Counted from the first letter of the stretch, positions 23,892-32,600 are shown. The stretch is 64,000 nucleotides of DNA from Streptomyces iranensis (GCF_017874715.1 NZ_JAGGLR010000005.1:62001-126000); one strand, 5' to 3'. Program-made: numbers and translations. Notes: generated by a model from the sequence alone, not told the origin.

Positions 23892-26453
23892 GTGACCGGG
23901 CATGTGCTGACGTTCACGGGGACCGCGTTGGTGGCTGTCTATGTGCTGGACGCGGAGGGTGCCGAGCTGCGGTTGGCCGAGACGGTGCGCGGCGCCGGAC
24001 GGTCGTACGCGCTGCCGGCTCGCTACCCCGTGTCCGGGCGCTCGCCCGTCGCCGACGCCTTCCGCGCCGGGCGCCCCCTGTGGCTGACCCCCACCGAACT
24101 CGCCGCCTACGGCCCCATCGGGCCCACCACGCCCGAAACCCCCACCACGCCCGGCGTCTCGCTCGGGGCGCTGCCGCTCGGCGGGGACGGCAAGGGGCTG
24201 GGGTGTCTGGTGGTAGTGGACGAGGCACCCGACGGAATCGACGCCGACCGCCGCGGCTTCATCGAGCTCTACGCCCACCACGTGGCCGCCGGGTTCGAGG
24301 CGGCCGGGCCGCGGGCGCTCACCCAGCGGAGACCCGAACTGCCCGGCCTCACCCTGGACCGGCTGCGGGTCGGCTCGTTCGTGCTGCATCTCGACAGCGG
24401 GCGGATGACCGCCGACACCCAGGTGCTCGACCTCTTCGGCATCCCCGGGGCGGACTTCGACGGGCGGGTGGAGACCCTGCTGGCGGTCGCCGTCCCGGAC
24501 GACATCCCCGCCCTGATGTCGGTCCTCGAGCCCGACCTGCTGACCTCCGGCACCGCACAGCTGGAGTTCCGGATCCGCCGGCCCAACGGGGAGCTGCGCT
24601 GGCTGGGCCTGCGCGCCCGGGTCGAGACGGGGGCGGACGGCACGCCCCGGCGCATGCTCGGCGTGATCGCGGAGACCTCGTACCTGCGGCCCACCGCCGA
24701 CGAGGTGTCCCTGGTGCAGCGGCTGTCCGCCGCCCTGGCCGGGGCCACCACCGTCCGCGACGTGGGCCGGGCCGTGGTCGGCGCACTGCGCGATCCGCTG
24801 GGGGCGGGCCGGCTCGCGGTCGCCGAACTCCAGGCCGATCAGCTGGTGGTCGGCATCCTCGCCCCCGCCGAACCCGCCGCCTGGCCCGAGGTGTGGCGGG
24901 CCGCCTGGCGCTCCGAATGGCCCGAGCCGCCCAGCCATGCGCTGCCCACGCTGGCGGAGGCGCTGCGGGAGGGGCAGGTCAGCCTCTGGCCCGAGGGCGC
25001 CGATCTCGAACCCGGGCTCGCCGGTATCGGCCCCGGCGGCCTCGCCGTCCTCCCGCTCCCGGCGGACGGCCGGATCGTCGGCGTATGCCTGATCGGCTGG
25101 GAGGAGCGGCATGAGTTCGGCCCGGAGGAGCGCTCGCTGCTGACCGCGACCGCCGGTCTGGTGGGCCAGGCCCTGGTGCGCGCCCACGCCCTCGACGCCG
25201 AGCACGAGCTGGCCACCATGCTCCAGCGGAGCCTGCTGCCCCGGAAGCTGCCGGAGCTGCCCGGCGGGGTGGCCGTCACCCGCTATCTGCCCGCGACGAT
25301 GGGCCTGGAGGTGGGCGGCGACTGGTACGACGTCATCCCGCTGCCGGACGGCCATGTGGCGCTGGTCATCGGCGATGTGCAGGGCCACAGCGCCGCCGCC
25401 GCCACGATCATGGGCCAGATGCGCACCGCCATCCGGGCCTACGCGGTGGAGGGCCATCCGCCCGACGTGGTCGTGGCGCACGCCAACCGCCTCCTCGTCG
25501 GCATGGAGACCGATCTCTTCGCGACCTGCTGCTACGCCGACCTCGACATGGAGGAGGGCGAGGCGTGGTTCGTCCGGGCCGGACACATCCAGCCGCTGCT
25601 GCGCCACCCGGACGGCACCACCGCGGAGCTCGACGTCGAGGGCGGCCCGCCGCTGGGCGTGGTCGCGGACGCCGAGTTCCCGATGACCGCGGCCGGGCTG
25701 TCCTCCGGCACCCTGATCGCCCTGGTCACCGACGGCCTGGTCGAGTCCGCCCGGCTCGACCTGGACGACGGGGTGCGCCGGGCCTGCCAGGCGCTCGCCC
25801 GCGCCGACCCGTCCGACCCCGGCGGGGTCGCGGACGCGCTGCTCGGCGGGGACAGCCGCCGGGACGACGACGTGGCGCTGCTGTTGCTGCGCTACGACGG
25901 GATGCGGGTGCGGCCCACCCGGGCGAGCTGGACGGTGTGGCGGCTGCCCGACGCGGTGATGCACGCCCGCCGCTTCACCGCGCGCACGCTGCGCAACTGG
26001 GGGCTGGAGGACGAGTTGGACGTGGCCCTGCTGGTCACCTCCGAACTGGTCACCAACGCGCTGGTGCACACCCGCGGCGAGGTGCGGCTGAATCTGACGC
26101 TGACCGCCGACCGGCTGCGGATCGCGGTGAACGACCCCTCGCCGCGTACCCCCGTCAAACCGGCGACCGTGGACTGGGAGGCCACCGGCGGGCGGGGGCT
26201 GCTGCTGATCGAGGCGATGTCGCAGACCTGGGGCTCGGTGCCGCTGAGCGGGGGCAAGCAGGTCTGGGGCGAGATCAACTTGTCGGCCCCGCGGGAGGAG
26301 CCCGGGGGTGCCGGGGGCGGGCCCCCGGACGGGCCCTCGCCCCCGGCGGAGCTCCCGGAGGGGGCGCCCGACGCGGGACCCGGGGAGCGGGCGGAGGGGG
26401 ACGAGGGGGCCACGGGGAGGAGGGGGCCGAGAAGGAGGAGGACGAGGCGATGA
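23892..26453 (+). CDS. Multidomain SpoIIE-type PP2C phosphatase with HATPase domain
   Basis: An 853-aa cytoplasmic signalling protein. Domains: GAF-like N-terminus (about 1-135), PAS (about 155-265, RIRRPNGELRWLGLRARVE), GAF (about 275-435), PP2C/SpoIIE phosphatase (about 440-660; LQRSLLPRKLPELPGGVAV, GGDWYDVI at 474, GDVQGHSA at 493, LVTDGLVES, DDDVALLLLR), then an RsbW-like anti-sigma kinase/HATPase domain (about 675-795; SELVTNALVH at 716, GGRGLLLIEAM) and a Gly/Pro tail. It therefore holds both a kinase-like and a phosphatase module able to act on an anti-sigma-factor antagonist. It begins at GTG 23892 and its stop overlaps the ATG of a sugar-binding protein gene (ATGA), an unusual operon partner. 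Confidence 0.9.
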   Translation: MTGHVLTFTGTALVAVYVLDAEGAELRLAETVRGAGRSYALPARYPVSGRSPVADAFRAGRPLWLTPTELAAYGPIGPTTPETPTTPGVSLGALPLGGDGKGLGCLVVVDEAPDGIDADRRGFIELYAHHVAAGFEAAGPRALTQRRPELPGLTLDRLRVGSFVLHLDSGRMTADTQVLDLFGIPGADFDGRVETLLAVAVPDDIPALMSVLEPDLLTSGTAQLEFRIRRPNGELRWLGLRARVETGADGTPRRMLGVIAETSYLRPTADEVSLVQRLSAALAGATTVRDVGRAVVGALRDPLGAGRLAVAELQADQLVVGILAPAEPAAWPEVWRAAWRSEWPEPPSHALPTLAEALREGQVSLWPEGADLEPGLAGIGPGGLAVLPLPADGRIVGVCLIGWEERHEFGPEERSLLTATAGLVGQALVRAHALDAEHELATMLQRSLLPRKLPELPGGVAVTRYLPATMGLEVGGDWYDVIPLPDGHVALVIGDVQGHSAAAATIMGQMRTAIRAYAVEGHPPDVVVAHANRLLVGMETDLFATCCYADLDMEEGEAWFVRAGHIQPLLRHPDGTTAELDVEGGPPLGVVADAEFPMTAAGLSSGTLIALVTDGLVESARLDLDDGVRRACQALARADPSDPGGVADALLGGDSRRDDDVALLLLRYDGMRVRPTRASWTVWRLPDAVMHARRFTARTLRNWGLEDELDVALLVTSELVTNALVHTRGEVRLNLTLTADRLRIAVNDPSPRTPVKPATVDWEATGGRGLLLIEAMSQTWGSVPLSGGKQVWGEINLSAPREEPGGAGGGPPDGPSPPAELPEGAPDAGPGERAEGDEGATGRRGPRRRRTRR

Positions 26454-27631
26454 GCCGTTCTTGTACGCGCTGGACGGTGAGCCGTTCCCGTACGCGCGAC
26501 CGCCTCCGTGCGGCCGTCGCCGTCGCGCTGGGCCTCGTCCTGGCCGTGTCCCTCGCCGCCTGCGGCAAGGCGGCCCAGCTCGGCGAGACGATGAGCGTGG
26601 CCGGGACCCGCCACCACGGGCCGCTGCGGATCGGCCTGCTGCTCCCGGAGAACGAGATCGTCCGTTTCGAGCGCTTCGACAGGCCCTTGATCCTGCAGCG
26701 GGTCAAGGAGCTGTGCCCGCGCTGCACGGTGAGCTACTCCAGCGCCCAGCACGATCCGGCCGCCCAGCGCTTCCAGATCGAAGCCATGATCACCAACGGG
26801 ATCGACGTGCTCATCCTGGACGCGGTGGACACCAAGGCCGTCCGTCACTCCGTGGTCCAGGCCCACCGGGCCCATGTCCCGGTCATCGCCTACGACCGCA
26901 TCGCGGAGGGGCCCATCTCCGGCTACGTCTCCTTCGACGGCGGAAGCGTCGGCAGGCTCCAGGGCGAGGCGCTGCTGAGGGCACTCGGCCCGAAGGCCAG
27001 GAGCAGCCAGATCGTCATGATGAACGGCTCGTCGACCGACCCCAACGCGGGCTGGTTCGAGCGGGGCGCGCTGTCCGTCCTCCGGGGCAAGGTCAAGATC
27101 GCCAAGTCCTACGAGACCGTCGGCTGGCGCCCGGAGAACGCCAACCGCAACATGTCCGCCGCCATCGCCGCCCTGGGCCCCTACGGCATCGACGGCGTCC
27201 TCGCCGCCAACGACGGCCTGGCCTCGGGCGTCATCACCGCCCTCAAGGCGGCCCGGATCCATCCGCTCCCCCCGGTCACCGGCCAGGACGCCGAGGTCGC
27301 GGGCGTTCAGCGGATCCTCGCGGGCGAGCAGTACATGACCGTCTACAAGCCGTTCAAGCCCGAGGCGTACACCGCCGCGGAGATGGCCATCGCGGTGGGA
27401 CACGGCAGATCGCTCAACGGGATCGCGACGCAGCGGGTCAACAACTCCACCACCCGTGGCATCCCCGCGGTGCTGCTCGAGCCGGTGGCCGTGACCGTGC
27501 ACAACATCAAGAGCACCGTCATCAAGGACGGTCTGTATCGCGTCGATCAGATATGCACCAAGAACTACGCGGATGACTGCCGCAAGGCCGGGCTCATCGA
27601 CCGGGACGGCGCACCGCACGACGCGGAATGA
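26450..27631 (+). CDS. Sugar ABC transporter substrate-binding lipoprotein (XylF-like)
   Basis: A 393-aa periplasmic-binding-protein family 4 member. The leader ends in the lipobox VSLAACG (Cys38), so it is a lipid-anchored receptor. The type I fold shows MITNGIDVLILDAVDTKAVR, HVPVIAYDRIAEG, LAANDGLASGVITALK, LPPVTGQDAEVAGVQRILAG and MTVYKPFKPEAYTAAEMAIA, closely resembling D-xylose-binding XylF. Two Cys pairs (CPRC, ICTK..DDC) may form disulfides. Its ATG lies inside the stop of the phosphatase gene, and the ATPase gene follows after 12 bp. Confidence 0.9.
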   Translation: MSRSCTRWTVSRSRTRDRLRAAVAVALGLVLAVSLAACGKAAQLGETMSVAGTRHHGPLRIGLLLPENEIVRFERFDRPLILQRVKELCPRCTVSYSSAQHDPAAQRFQIEAMITNGIDVLILDAVDTKAVRHSVVQAHRAHVPVIAYDRIAEGPISGYVSFDGGSVGRLQGEALLRALGPKARSSQIVMMNGSSTDPNAGWFERGALSVLRGKVKIAKSYETVGWRPENANRNMSAAIAALGPYGIDGVLAANDGLASGVITALKAARIHPLPPVTGQDAEVAGVQRILAGEQYMTVYKPFKPEAYTAAEMAIAVGHGRSLNGIATQRVNNSTTRGIPAVLLEPVAVTVHNIKSTVIKDGLYRVDQICTKNYADDCRKAGLIDRDGAPHDAE

Positions 27632-27643
27632 AGGGAGGCGCGG

Positions 27644-28426
27644 ATGGCCCGACCGTCGGCCCCGCCCCTGCTGGCGCTGAGTGGCGTCTTCAAGCGCTTC
27701 GGCGCGGTCCAGGCGCTCACGGACGTCGAGCTGGAGATCCACGCCGGTGAGGTCATCGCCCTGGTGGGCGACAACGGCGCGGGGAAGTCCACCCTGGTCA
27801 AGGTGATCGCGGGCGTCGAACCGGCCGACACGGGCACCCTCGAATGGCAGGGCCGCCCCATCCACATCGGCCGCCCGCACGACGCCCAGCACCTGGGGAT
27901 CGCCACCGTCTACCAGGACCTCGCGCTCTGCGACAACCTCGACGTCGTCGGCAATCTCTTCCTCGGCCGCGAGATCACCCGGATCGGCGTCCTGAACGAG
28001 GTGGAGATGGAGCGCCGCACTCGCGATCTGCTGGCCACCCTCTCCATCCGCATCCCCGACGTCCACAGGCCCGTCGCGTCCCTGTCCGGAGGCCAGCGGC
28101 AGACCGTCGCCATCTCCCGGGCGCTGCTCGGCGCACCGAGCCTGGTGATGCTGGACGAGCCCACCGCCGCCCTCGGCATCGAGCAGACCGCCCAAGTCCT
28201 CGACCTGGTGGAACGGCTCCGTGAACGCGGGCTCGGGGTGCTGCTGATCAGCCACAACCTGGGCGACGTCAAGGCCGTCGCGGACTGGGTCGCGGTGCTG
28301 CGCCTCGGCCGCAACAACGGGTTCTTCGACGTGACCACCACCTCCCAGGAGCAGATCGTCTCCTCCATCACCGGCGCGTCCGACAACGCGGTCACGCGGC
28401 GCGCGGCGCGGGAGGGGGAGCTGTGA
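27644..28426 (+). CDS. Sugar ABC transporter ATP-binding protein
   Basis: A 260-aa single-cassette ATPase: Walker A GDNGAGKSTLVKVIAG, signature LSGGQRQTVAISRAL, Walker B LVMLDEPTAAL, switch LLISHNLGD. Its length is one cassette rather than the duplicated ~500 aa of XylG/RbsA, matching the actinobacterial one-cassette (FrcA-like) version. GGAGG is 5 nt before ATG 27644. The permease gene overlaps its stop (GTGA). Confidence 0.93.
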   Translation: MARPSAPPLLALSGVFKRFGAVQALTDVELEIHAGEVIALVGDNGAGKSTLVKVIAGVEPADTGTLEWQGRPIHIGRPHDAQHLGIATVYQDLALCDNLDVVGNLFLGREITRIGVLNEVEMERRTRDLLATLSIRIPDVHRPVASLSGGQRQTVAISRALLGAPSLVMLDEPTAALGIEQTAQVLDLVERLRERGLGVLLISHNLGDVKAVADWVAVLRLGRNNGFFDVTTTSQEQIVSSITGASDNAVTRRAAREGEL

Positions 28427-29634
28427 GCATCCCCGGCGGCTCCAGCGCCCACGGTGCCGAACGCTTCACCAGCGCGTTCGGGCGCCGAGTGGGCGGCGGT
28501 ACGTTCGGCGCCGTCCCGGTCCTGCTCGGGCTGCTCGCGATCTGGATCACCTTTCAGATCCTCAACCCGCACTTCCTCTCCCCGCGCAACCTCTCCAACC
28601 TCAGCGTGGACATCGTCGGCACCGGCATGATCGCGGTCGGCGTGATCTTCGTGCTGCTGATCGGCGAGATCGATCTGTCGGTGGGCTCGGTGAGCGGCCT
28701 GGCCTCCGCCCTGTTCGCCGTGTTGAACGTCAACTTCGGCATGCCCGAACCGCCCGCCATCGTCCTGGGCGCCCTCTGCGGTACGGCGGTCGGCTTCGTC
28801 CACGGCTTCTTCACGGCGGTGGTGGGCGTCCCCGCGTTCGTGGTCACCCTCGCCGGACTGCTGGGGTGGTACGGCCTGATGCTCTCCATCATGGGCGCCT
28901 ACGGCACCATCAACCTGGACGATCAGGGCCTGGTCGCCCAGCTGACCAACTACTACTTCTCCGACGTGGCCGCCGCCTACGCCCTGGCGGCGCTCGGCAC
29001 CTCCGGGTACTTCCTCATCGCCTGGCGCGACGTCAAGCGCCGCCGCGCCGCCGGAGTGCCCACCCGCGCCCCGGTCTGGATCGCCGTCCGCACGGGGGTG
29101 CTCGCGGTGCTCGCCTTCGCCGCCGCGTATGTGCTCAACCAGTTCCAGGGCCTGCCGCTCGCCCTCCTGATCTTCTTGGCCGTCCTCGTCATCCTCGACT
29201 ACGTCCTGCGCCGCACGGCCTACGGCCGGATGATCTTCGCCCTGGGCGGCGGCGTCGAAGCGGCCCGCCGCGCCGGGATCAACGTGGCCTGGGTGCGCAC
29301 CTCCGCGTTCATGATGTCGAGCACGATGGCCGCCATCGGCGGCCTCTTCCTGGCCTCCCGGATCAACTCGGTCAGCCAGACGTCGGTCTCCACCGACCTG
29401 CTGATGAACGCCATCGCCGCGGCCGTCATCGGCGGCACCAGCCTCTTCGGCGGCCGCGGCAGCACCTGGTCCGCCCTGCTGGGCGTGCTGGTCATCCAGT
29501 CGATCGCCTCGGGCGTCGCCCTCATGGACATCCAGACCGCCGTCCAGTTCATGATCACCGGCGGTGTGCTGCTGCTGGCCGTCGTGATCGACACCCTCTC
29601 CCGCCGAGCGCAGCGGGCCCACGGCCGGGCCTGA
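28423..29634 (+). CDS. Sugar ABC transporter permease (XylH/RbsC-like)
   Basis: A 403-aa polytopic permease with about ten hydrophobic segments and the branched-chain/ribose permease signature: NLSVDIVGTGMIAVGVIFVL, GEIDLSVGSVSGLASALFAV, VPAFVVTLAGLLGWYGLML, GGGVEAARRAGINVAWVRTS, IAAAVIGGTSLFGGRGSTWS. It starts at GTG 28423 overlapping the ATPase stop. Together with the binding protein and ATPase it makes a full importer, probably for a pentose or related sugar. Confidence 0.92.
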   Translation: MSIPGGSSAHGAERFTSAFGRRVGGGTFGAVPVLLGLLAIWITFQILNPHFLSPRNLSNLSVDIVGTGMIAVGVIFVLLIGEIDLSVGSVSGLASALFAVLNVNFGMPEPPAIVLGALCGTAVGFVHGFFTAVVGVPAFVVTLAGLLGWYGLMLSIMGAYGTINLDDQGLVAQLTNYYFSDVAAAYALAALGTSGYFLIAWRDVKRRRAAGVPTRAPVWIAVRTGVLAVLAFAAAYVLNQFQGLPLALLIFLAVLVILDYVLRRTAYGRMIFALGGGVEAARRAGINVAWVRTSAFMMSSTMAAIGGLFLASRINSVSQTSVSTDLLMNAIAAAVIGGTSLFGGRGSTWSALLGVLVIQSIASGVALMDIQTAVQFMITGGVLLLAVVIDTLSRRAQRAHGRA

Positions 29635-29741
29635 ATTCCGGTGCGGGTCCATTCGCACTAAGCCGTCGTGTCGTTCTTGCCGCTGATCGCGGCCGTTGGG
29701 CAGGCTGCGGATTTATCGAGTTTTTCGAGAAAGGTGGTGTG

Positions 29742-30020
29742 GTGAAGAAGGTCATTCGCGTAGTGGTGCTGGGTGTTTCCGTTGCCTGCGCCCTGGTTTT
29801 CGGTGGGGTCAACGTGGCGCAGGCCCAGAAGTGGCCAGTCCTTCCCAAGGAGTTCTTCGGTGGCGTCTCCGGCTCGGGGACGAATCAGAACAATGAGTGC
29901 CGCTCCGGTTTCGGGGCACTGGGGTCTCCCGGGACGAGCGGCGGAGGCAGCAGCAACGCCCCGGCCCAATCAGTCCCGGCCGGCGGCCTGGGGTCCACCT
30001 GCCAGAACGTCCGCGGCTAG
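29742..30020 (+). CDS. Small secreted Gly/Ser-rich protein, operon leader
   Basis: A 92-aa protein I do not recognise. It has a clear signal peptide (MKKVIRVVVLGVSVACALVF, cleavage after VAQA near residue 28) and a 64-residue mature part beginning QKWPVLPKEFFGG, then a Gly/Ser/Asn-rich region with two cysteines about 33 residues apart (NNECRSG, GSTCQNV) that could pair outside the cell. GTG 29742 has GAAAGG 7 nt upstream. The leader is less GC-rich than its surroundings. Only 7 bp separate it from the DUF5819 gene, and the HTTM gene follows 1 bp after that, so the three are one transcript; it may be a substrate or product of the two membrane proteins. Confidence 0.7.
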   Translation: MKKVIRVVVLGVSVACALVFGGVNVAQAQKWPVLPKEFFGGVSGSGTNQNNECRSGFGALGSPGTSGGGSSNAPAQSVPAGGLGSTCQNVRG

Positions 30021-30027
30021 GGGGAGC

Positions 30028-30678
30028 GTGACCGTCGCCGACGCGGGAGGGCCCGGCCCTGGCCGGTCCCTCCCGTCCCTCGTCGTTCTGGCGGTGACCG
30101 CCGCGGTGCTGCTCGGCGCCGCGTGCTGGCACCTCGCCACGCTCTTTCTCGCCGTTACGCCGGACAACCCGGTCAAGAGCCGGTATGCACATATGATCAA
30201 CGAGCATGTCTATCCGGAATTCACTCAGGGCTGGCAGCTGTTCGCGCCCGAGCCGCTCCATGAGAACGTCGTCGTGGAGGCCAGGGTGCGCACCGACCGG
30301 GATTCCGGAAAGTCCCGCGCTGGGCAATGGATCAACCTGACGACCCAGGATGTCGCCGCTATCCGGCACAATCCCGTTCCCAGCCACGCACATCAGAACA
30401 TGCTCCGGCTGGCATGGGACTTCTACCAGAATTCCCACAGTCGGCGGGACGTTCCGTTCGGCACCCGGGGAATTCTCTTCGCCGAATATGTCAAGCGGAT
30501 TGCCCTCCAGCGCATCGAGGGGCGACTCGGCGGTGAGCGGGCCGTCGCCGTGCAGGTGCGCGTCCTCGCCAGGCCGGTGCCCCCGCCCCGCTGGAGCGAC
30601 CGGGCATCCGCCCAGAGCACCCGCCACCGCACATTGCCGTGGTGGTCGGTGAAGGACCGGGACCGCAGGGGACTGTGA
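30028..30678 (+). CDS. DUF5819-family membrane-anchored protein
   Basis: A 216-aa protein with one N-terminal transmembrane helix (about residues 14-38, SLVVLAVTAAVLLGAACWHL) and an extracytoplasmic domain with the family hallmark EFTQGWQLFAPEPLHENVVV. The remainder (DSGKSRAGQWINLTTQDVAA, HQNMLRLAWDFYQNS, RIEGRLGGERAVAVQVRVLA) matches the DUF5819 layout. The F-x-Q-x-W-x-x-F-x-P-x-P motif recalls SdpA, the small membrane protein needed for maturation of the Bacillus SDP toxin, but that comparison is by eye. GTG 30028 follows a GGGGAG. It is 1 bp from the HTTM gene. Confidence 0.78.
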   Translation: MTVADAGGPGPGRSLPSLVVLAVTAAVLLGAACWHLATLFLAVTPDNPVKSRYAHMINEHVYPEFTQGWQLFAPEPLHENVVVEARVRTDRDSGKSRAGQWINLTTQDVAAIRHNPVPSHAHQNMLRLAWDFYQNSHSRRDVPFGTRGILFAEYVKRIALQRIEGRLGGERAVAVQVRVLARPVPPPRWSDRASAQSTRHRTLPWWSVKDRDRRGL

Positions 30679-30679
30679 C

Positions 30680-31846
30680 ATGAGCATCGACCACCTCACC
30701 CACCCCACGACGCGGCCCGCCACCGCTCCTTTGCCGGGTGCCGCCCGTGGGCGATGGCGGGAGGCGGCGGCGAGACTGATCGCCTTCGCCTGCGATGCGC
30801 ATGCGCGGTATCAGTGCGCCCTGTTCCGAATCGGCCTGAGCGGACTCGTCCTGGCCTATCTGCTGCGGGAATGGCCGCACCGGCGGGTGCTCTACGGGGA
30901 CCGCAGCCCCTGGGCGCTGGACCTGGCGGCCCGCCTGGTCACGGAGAACCACGCCTTCACCGTGCTGACCTGGAGCGCCGGACGCTGGTGGTTCGAATGC
31001 GTCTACCACGGCGCGATCCTGGTGGCGGCCCTGCTGATGCTCGGCTGGCGCACCCGGGCCACCTCGGTCCTCTTCCTGGTCGCCGTTCTCTCGCTCCAGA
31101 ACCGCAACCCGCTCATCGGGGACGGCGGGGACAACGTGATCGGCGTGATGGCCATCTACCTCGCCTTCACCCAATGCGGAGCCGTCTGGTCCCTCGACGC
31201 CCGCCGCACCCGTCACAACCGCCGGGCCGGCCGGGTCGAAAGGGCCGGGTTCGTGATGTGGCAGATCCTCGGAGTGGCCCTCCTGTGGGTGTCGGACGGC
31301 TTCCAGGGAACCGCCTGGGCGGCGGTCCTGTGGACGGCTTGGGTCTGCCAGGGCCTCTGGTACGCGGCCCGCCGATGGTCACGGGGAGCGTGGTCGCGCG
31401 AACTGCTCGACGCGGCCGCCACGATGCTGCACAACTGCGCGATGCTCGTGATCGCGGCCCAGGTCTGTCTCATCTACGCCACAGCGGGCTGGTACAAGAT
31501 CCAAGGCACCCGCTGGCAGGACGGCAGCGGGCTCCACTACGCCCTGCACCTCGACTACTTCAGCCCCTGGCCCGGCCTCGGCAGCCTGCTCGCGAGCCAT
31601 ATGCTCCTGATCGTCCTGCTGAGCTATGGGACCGTCGTGATGCAGGTTGCGTTCCCCTTCCTGCTCGCCTACCGACGCCTCAAGACCGCGCTGCTGGCGG
31701 TAATGATCCTCGAACACGTCGGAATCGCCGTCCTGCTCGGCCTGCCCTTCCTGTCGGCCGCGATGGTCGTCTGCGACGCGGTGTTCCTGCCGACGGCCCT
31801 TCTCAAGCCCTCGCGAAGGTCGTCAGGAAGTCGGTCCAGGCGGTAG
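30680..31846 (+). CDS. HTTM-domain (vitamin K gamma-carboxylase-like) membrane protein
   Basis: A 388-aa multipass membrane protein with the HTTM layout: YQCALFRIGLSGLVLAYLL, then a long loop GDRSPWALDLA, further helices (GAILVAALLMLGWRTRATSV), SLQNRNPLIGDGGDNVIGVM, the conserved IYATAGWYKIQGTRWQDGSG, and the last helices MVVCDAVFLPTALL. SdpB of Bacillus belongs to the same membrane superfamily. The final 12-15 residues (SRRSSGSRSRR) are read from DNA that is antisense to the DUF397 remnant, so the C-terminus has probably been rewritten by a rearrangement. Third gene of the operon starting at 29742. Confidence 0.85.
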   Translation: MSIDHLTHPTTRPATAPLPGAARGRWREAAARLIAFACDAHARYQCALFRIGLSGLVLAYLLREWPHRRVLYGDRSPWALDLAARLVTENHAFTVLTWSAGRWWFECVYHGAILVAALLMLGWRTRATSVLFLVAVLSLQNRNPLIGDGGDNVIGVMAIYLAFTQCGAVWSLDARRTRHNRRAGRVERAGFVMWQILGVALLWVSDGFQGTAWAAVLWTAWVCQGLWYAARRWSRGAWSRELLDAAATMLHNCAMLVIAAQVCLIYATAGWYKIQGTRWQDGSGLHYALHLDYFSPWPGLGSLLASHMLLIVLLSYGTVVMQVAFPFLLAYRRLKTALLAVMILEHVGIAVLLGLPFLSAAMVVCDAVFLPTALLKPSRRSSGSRSRR

Positions 31847-32207
31847 CGGGTATGCGGAGGTGGGGGCCGTCGGGGTTCTTGGAGTCCCGTATGTGGACGG
31901 TGGTGGGGGTGGTGGCGACCTCGATGCACTCGCCGCCCGTGTTGTCGCTGTAGCTGCTCTTGAACCACATCAAGTCGCTCTTCCTTCGGCCCGAGAGCCT
32001 GCGTCCGTTGCTCTCCATGTAGACGAGGGCAGTCTGGTCGGCAGTCTCGAGCACTGTAAATGGCCCGCGAAGGCCAGCGTGTTCGGCGTGACTCAGCGGT
32101 ATAACCTGGATCGTCACGTTCGGTAGCTTGGCGCACTCGATGAGATGCCTGAGCTGGGCCCGCATTACGTCCGCGCCACGACGAGTCCGGACGCGGCCTG
32201 GCCGCCT
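31803..32207 (-). pseudogene. Fused remnant of a DUF5753 (Scr1-type) regulator and a DUF397 protein
   Basis: Reading on the minus strand from 32207: RRPGRVRTRRGADVMRAQLR then HLIECAKLPNVTIQVIPLSH, HAGLRGPFTVLETADQTALV and YMESNGRR are the C-terminal half of the DUF5753 ligand domain of an Scr1/XRE regulator. The frame then continues directly into MWFKSSYSDNTGGECIEVAT, VHIRDSKNPDGPHLRIPATA and WTDFLTTF, a complete DUF397 protein. These two normally form separate neighbouring genes. The regulator lacks its HTH and N-terminal half (an in-frame TAG, the stop of the DUF3592 gene, precedes the fragment) and the gap between the two genes is gone. A 120-aa product from ATG 32165 is possible. Confidence 0.72.
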
Positions 32208-32600
32208 CTAGCGGGAGAGCAACCAGATCGGGAGGGCCGTCCACACGATGCCGATCGCGAGGACGAGCACGATGCCCCCTATCCGTTTCGAGGAGAGGTC
32301 GAGTCGTGCGCTCTTCGGGGCGCCGGGGAGGTAGAACACCGGGGCCCGGCCGCTCACGGGCAGGCCCCCGACTCCGGAGAGGTTGGACTCGAACTCGTGC
32401 TGATGGCCCTGTGCGTCATTGAAGTTGACCACCGCGAAGTAGACGGGCTTCTTGCCCACGCTGTGTGTGACGCGGTGGCGGACCACCAGGCCATCGGTGC
32501 GGATCCCCTCGCGTAGGAGGCGGCGTTGGAGCGCGGCCTCGCGGATACCGAGCCCGATGATGACGAGACCTATCAGTAGAAACAGCCACAGCACCCACAT
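32208..32600 (-). CDS. DUF3592-type membrane protein
   Basis: A 130-aa protein with a transmembrane helix at each end (MWVLWLFLLIGLVIIGLGI and GGIVLVLAIGIVWTALPIWL) and a beta-rich extracytoplasmic domain between them (TDGLVVRHRVTHSVGKKPVY, VNFNDAQGHQHEFES, GRAPVFYLPGAPKSARLD), as in DUF3592 proteins. Function unknown. Its TAG stop is immediately followed by the regulator remnant, so the deletion breakpoint abuts this gene. Confidence 0.8.
   Translation of the reverse strand: MWVLWLFLLIGLVIIGLGIREAALQRRLLREGIRTDGLVVRHRVTHSVGKKPVYFAVVNFNDAQGHQHEFESNLSGVGGLPVSGRAPVFYLPGAPKSARLDLSSKRIGGIVLVLAIGIVWTALPIWLLSR

Noticed and set aside
23658..26069. Minus-strand frame extending the acetyltransferase to 982 aa.
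   Set aside because: Only the C-terminal 178 residues look like a protein family; the rest is antisense to the SpoIIE gene.
29742..30020. Calling the small secreted protein an SdpC homologue or a chaplin.
   Set aside because: It lacks the hydrophobic segment of SDP and the conserved chaplin domain pattern; only operon layout and the presence of two cysteines suggest a link.
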